A stretch of 64,000 bases of DNA from Caecitellus pseudoparvulus. Lineage: Eukaryota > Bigyra: Bicosoecida. The notes under the pieces were generated by a model. It had not been told where the DNA came from, ran no database searches, and saw only the letters and a list, made by a program, of their open reading frames with translations. Positions 60,963-64,000 of the stretch are shown one piece after another. Position numbers and translations under genes: made by a program. The DNA is taken from the NCBI GenBank assembly GCA_965644315.1, contig CBFFRQ010000019.1:186001-250000 (forward strand), written 5' to 3'. Positions within the stretch are counted from its first letter, which is position 1; each line of letters begins with the position of its first letter.

Positions 60963-63785
60963 ATGGCAGGGCAAATGGAGCGCATGAAGGCTCTCATGGC
61001 CAGCTACTACGCCATTCAAGGAGACGGTGGCTCTGGAGCTGCGGCAGTAGACACAGCGCGAGACCTGGATGGTGCAGGCTTCGACGCAGAGCTGTACAGC
61101 CGCGAGCTGCTGCAGGAGCAAACCCTGCCCCAGTTGATTGCGAAGGAGGAGACCTTGCGTTCGGAAGTGCGCTCCCTAGACTCCAGCATGCAGAACTTGG
61201 TGTACGAGAACTACAACAAGTTCTTGGATGCCGCCGACACCGTGCGAGACATGCGCAGCAGCGTTGGTGACATTGAGGGCAAGCTGGCCCACCTGAGCGA
61301 GGCAATCGAGACACTGGGCTCCACTGCAGATCAGCTGTCGAGGGAACTGGAGCCATCCCGTGAAAAAATCACACAGCTTGTTGGCGTGCGTGGGCTGCTG
61401 GAGAAGCTGGAGTTCCTGTACGACCTGCCACTGCGCCTGCGCCGGGCTGTTGAGCTCGGCGCGCACGGGCAGGCAGTGCGGTACTACGCCGCTGCAGCCA
61501 GCGTGCTGGCGCGGCATAGGGACGTGCCCTCTCTTGCTAACATCGCCGGGGAGGCGCGGGACATCATGGTGGACTTGGCCAACACACTGCGAGGCGCCGT
61601 TGATTCGTACGCGTCCGGTGTACGGGCAGGCGGGCGCAGCGCTGGTCTCTCCAGCTTTGGAGAATCATTGCGCCTGCTGCACGTGCTTGGTGAGCCTGCA
61701 GACCAGCTGTGCGCGGTGTTTTTGGAGACACATGCTGCCCTCCTACGAAACACCATGCGGGCGTACCTGGCGTCGGAGGGCTGGGGCTCAGACCCGTCTG
61801 CCTTCATGGCTGGCCTGAATGACAGATTCGTCGACCCCCTCGTGTCTACCTGCGAAGCATACGAAGAGGTGTTTCTCAGCGTCCACGGTGGGGCTGGTGA
61901 GAGTGATGCCAGCGGGGGCGTGGCTGCCGTGCATGAGGATGCCAAGGTCGTGTCCAGCATCTCCAGCCAAGCTCCGGAGCCTACAGACGGGCTGCCAGCG
62001 CTCCCCATATCGCGTGCTCCCCTCGTCAACATGGCACGATCCGTTGCCGGGGCTTACTTTGAAGCCGTGGTGAAGGTGCTGTCGGAGTGGCAAGGTGAGG
62101 GGGAGGGCGATGCGGCGAGGCAGGTGGCGGCTGACCGCCTGCAGCCTGTGCTGGGCATGCTGCTGACGGACATGCGCGCAGCTGCAGCGAGGCTCCCCGA
62201 GCTGCGACTGGTCGGCCGAGCGTCTGAGTCGGTGACGGCCATCTTGCGTGCACACGTGCAGGGCGCGTTCGCTGCGGTGCGCACTGAGACAGCCCAGGCC
62301 CTGGCGCGGCTTGTGGGGCAGCAAACACTCTTGCGCTCATCTGCCCGGACTCAAGAGGTGAAAGACTTGACCCCTGACTTGGCGCCTGCAACCCCAGACG
62401 TGCCTGCCCCGGCTGCAGCAGGCTCGGGGGAAGTGGAGCATGAGCCAGCGCAGCCAGGGGTGAGGCAACCTCCCGCCCCAACGCAGCCCCACACCCCGGG
62501 CACAGTCGGGTGGAGGGTGTTGTATGGCCGCTCGCTTCGGGGGGGCATCCAGGGCGTTGTGGTGAGGAGTGTGCAGTCGATGTCTGGCGCTCTGCGCAGC
62601 AGTGCACCGCTGGCTACCATCGGCTGCAGCCTGCTCCCAGACTTGGCCCCCGCGTTCACCGGCCTGCTAGCGGAGCAGGCCGTTCAGTGCCTACTGTGGC
62701 TCACTGGAACCCTAGAAAGCGTGGGGGACGCAACGCACCCCGCCTTGCCTGGATGCGAGGGCGTGCAGTTGCAGGTAGCAGGCGGGGGAGGAGGGGGCGG
62801 CCGTGTTGGAGCTGACACCGCGCCCACATTGCGGCTGCGTGCGCAAGGAACAGTGCAGGGCCTTGTGCTTAGCACCCCCACCACTCTGCCGATCGAATGG
62901 TTGCTGACATTTGCACACGGGTGCCTCCTGCTGGCCAAGGATGGCATCCCCACCTGCCTCCGGGCGCTGGGTGAGGTGCTTGCGACTGTGCCTGGTGGGG
63001 GTATGGGTGCAGCGGTACACCAGCCAGATATCCGAAGCCGGGCTGCGGCAGGAGCTAAACGCTTGACCCGGGCTTACATCTTGGGCGTGGGGGGCGACTT
63101 GGCTGATACGCTGCGACAAGGGCTGCTTACTGGAGACTGGATGGACATGCCGGAGCCGCGAGGAGCCAGCCTTGCCACACGTTTGGCACTGGAAACCCTT
63201 ACCCACCATCGAGAAATGACCGCAGGCATCATCGAAGCGAAAACCGGACTCGGACCTTGTCTCCCGGCAGCTGCCGACGGCGGCGAGGCGTGTGAGGCGG
63301 ACGCAAGCGCTGTTTTGTCAGCATTGCCGCTGCCCACCGGCCAAGCAGCCCGCAAGTTGGCAGCTGGACTAGGAGGCGGGGCTCTAGGCAAGGATAGCTC
63401 TGGGGGTGCTGATGGCGGCTTGCACTTGGGCATCGAGCAACTCTTTGCTGTGGCCAAGAGCCCCGCGCTGAAGGCTCTGGACCTGACCCTGCCGGCCATC
63501 ACAGCATGTGCTGCTCGCGTGGCGGTGGACACGCTGGTTGAGGCTGTGCGTGACATGACTCTGGGGCAGGGTGGGTACCAGCAGCTGCAAGTGGACACCG
63601 CCACTCTGTTCCTGGTGCTGGGTGCCAGCATGACAGGCAAGGCTTTCACAGCCGCCCAGGTGGAGGCCAGGTGTCGTGATGTGTTGGTGTCTGCAGTGGA
63701 TAGGTGTGTGGACCTGCAGCCACTCCCGCCCACTGTCGTCTACGCCGTCGCAACAGAGGGCTTGCCTCGCATGCGCTTGCGGTGA
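60963..63785 (+). CDS. VPS51: VPS51, subunit of the GARP/EARP tethering complex
   Basis: A single-exon gene of 940 aa starting at an ATG close to the family start. VPS51 links GARP (VPS52, 53, 54) to t-SNAREs and tethers endosome-derived vesicles at the TGN. Signatures are in the first 200 residues: 'MERMKALMASYYAI', 'GFDAELYSRELLQEQTLPQL', 'LDSSMQNLVYENYNKFLDAA', 'VRDMRSSVGDIEGKLAHLSE' and 'LLEKLEFLYDLPLRLRRAVE'. These give the coiled coil and Vps51 core. The rest is a helical-rod tether with two low-complexity loops (near 480-510 and 605-615, Gly-rich). It is of the expected length between yeast (short) and plant or animal proteins (about 780). Confidence 0.9.
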   Translation: MAGQMERMKALMASYYAIQGDGGSGAAAVDTARDLDGAGFDAELYSRELLQEQTLPQLIAKEETLRSEVRSLDSSMQNLVYENYNKFLDAADTVRDMRSSVGDIEGKLAHLSEAIETLGSTADQLSRELEPSREKITQLVGVRGLLEKLEFLYDLPLRLRRAVELGAHGQAVRYYAAAASVLARHRDVPSLANIAGEARDIMVDLANTLRGAVDSYASGVRAGGRSAGLSSFGESLRLLHVLGEPADQLCAVFLETHAALLRNTMRAYLASEGWGSDPSAFMAGLNDRFVDPLVSTCEAYEEVFLSVHGGAGESDASGGVAAVHEDAKVVSSISSQAPEPTDGLPALPISRAPLVNMARSVAGAYFEAVVKVLSEWQGEGEGDAARQVAADRLQPVLGMLLTDMRAAAARLPELRLVGRASESVTAILRAHVQGAFAAVRTETAQALARLVGQQTLLRSSARTQEVKDLTPDLAPATPDVPAPAAAGSGEVEHEPAQPGVRQPPAPTQPHTPGTVGWRVLYGRSLRGGIQGVVVRSVQSMSGALRSSAPLATIGCSLLPDLAPAFTGLLAEQAVQCLLWLTGTLESVGDATHPALPGCEGVQLQVAGGGGGGGRVGADTAPTLRLRAQGTVQGLVLSTPTTLPIEWLLTFAHGCLLLAKDGIPTCLRALGEVLATVPGGGMGAAVHQPDIRSRAAAGAKRLTRAYILGVGGDLADTLRQGLLTGDWMDMPEPRGASLATRLALETLTHHREMTAGIIEAKTGLGPCLPAAADGGEACEADASAVLSALPLPTGQAARKLAAGLGGGALGKDSSGGADGGLHLGIEQLFAVAKSPALKALDLTLPAITACAARVAVDTLVEAVRDMTLGQGGYQQLQVDTATLFLVLGASMTGKAFTAAQVEARCRDVLVSAVDRCVDLQPLPPTVVYAVATEGLPRMRLR

Positions 63786-63894
63786 GTGGGCGAAGTGCTC
63801 CCCACGATAATCGTTTGGTTTGCCAAAAACCCCACTCCGTTGAAACACGGCCTTTGCCACCCTGTCGACATGGTGTGCGAAGCCACAAGTAATC

Positions 63895-64000
63895 ATGGCG
63901 AAGTCACTTGCATTGCTCATTGTGGCAGCAGGCGCGGCGGCGGCCGCTGCCGGTGCTGTGCGTGGCCAGTCTCCTGACTCGCCTGCCTCGCCCAGTGCCT
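63895..64000 (+). CDS. Start of a gene for a secreted or membrane protein, cut by the window end
   Basis: An ATG at 63895 opens a frame that runs off the window after 35 codons. The product begins 'MAKSLALLIVAAGAAAAAAG' and continues into a Ser/Pro-rich stretch. This is a textbook signal peptide (short basic start, long Ala-rich hydrophobic core), so ER targeting is likely. Nothing else can be said about its function. Confidence 0.5.
   Translation, partial: MAKSLALLIVAAGAAAAAAGAVRGQSPDSPASPSA

Noticed and set aside
1-64000. CRISPR arrays, IS elements, integrons, phage genes, bacterial operons
   Set aside because: No direct-repeat/spacer pattern, transposase, integrase or Shine-Dalgarno-led gene clusters were seen; the window is eukaryotic nuclear DNA.
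1-64000. Telomeric or long tandem arrays and retroelements
   Set aside because: No telomere-like repeats, LTR pairs, reverse transcriptase or integrase motifs were found on either strand by reading; only the 30-bp coding repeat and homopolymer runs stand out.

Overview
This is nuclear DNA from a eukaryote. The genes are packed tightly on both strands and are mostly GC-rich. They are split by short spliceosomal introns, most about 60-90 nt. The products are eukaryote-specific: SCAR/WAVE subunit, retromer VPS29, GARP/EARP VPS51, RPS25, LSM2, AC40, KNTC1/ROD and VMP1. No operons, Shine-Dalgarno-led starts, CRISPR or IS elements were seen. A tRNA gene has a TATA-like box and a CAA triplet upstream, as plant and algal tRNA genes do. 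Together with the compactness this suggests a small-genome alga or other protist. No plastid gene is present, so I do not name a clade. Coding models are spliced by hand from reading-frame continuity and family conservation; exon ends are given in each entry.

Layout. 1-950: 3' end of a bisphosphate nucleotidase. 990-11079 (minus): NAP1/HEM, TOM1-like VHS-GAT protein, mitochondrial carrier, SCCPDH-like oxidoreductase. 11497-18603: small membrane protein, membrane-anchored cyclophilin-like protein, an unknown 760-aa protein and an SH3 protein with a 10-residue repeat. 18922-25746: a block of small housekeeping genes (cytochrome b5, profilin, AC40, RPS25, VPS29, Asterix/PAT10, ERV1). 25983-35189: one 9.2-kb ORF for a KNTC1/ROD-like protein. 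35415-47216 (plus): ankyrin-XK-related membrane protein, VMP1, derlin, a PX-nucleotidyltransferase fusion and a bacterial-type aquaporin. 47428-47500: tRNA-Arg(ACG). 48145-50277: unknown protein with a broken P-loop. About 50.5-53.0 kb: AT-rich stretch without a convincing gene. 53039-63785: TPR-GT41 glycosyltransferase, HIRAN-SNF2-RING translocase (HLTF/RAD5), LSM2, VPS51. The window ends inside a gene whose product starts with a signal peptide.

Common themes. Many products act at endomembranes (TOM1, VPS29, VPS51, VMP1, derlin, Asterix, the PX protein). Two act in actin control (NAP1, profilin). There is no sign that neighbours are co-transcribed. The most noteworthy points are the PX-nucleotidyltransferase and ankyrin-XK fusions, a ROD-like protein, start-codon-only first exons in two genes (one with a GC-AG intron), donor sites with C at +4 in about half of the introns, convergent genes with overlapping coding ends, and the AT-rich island.
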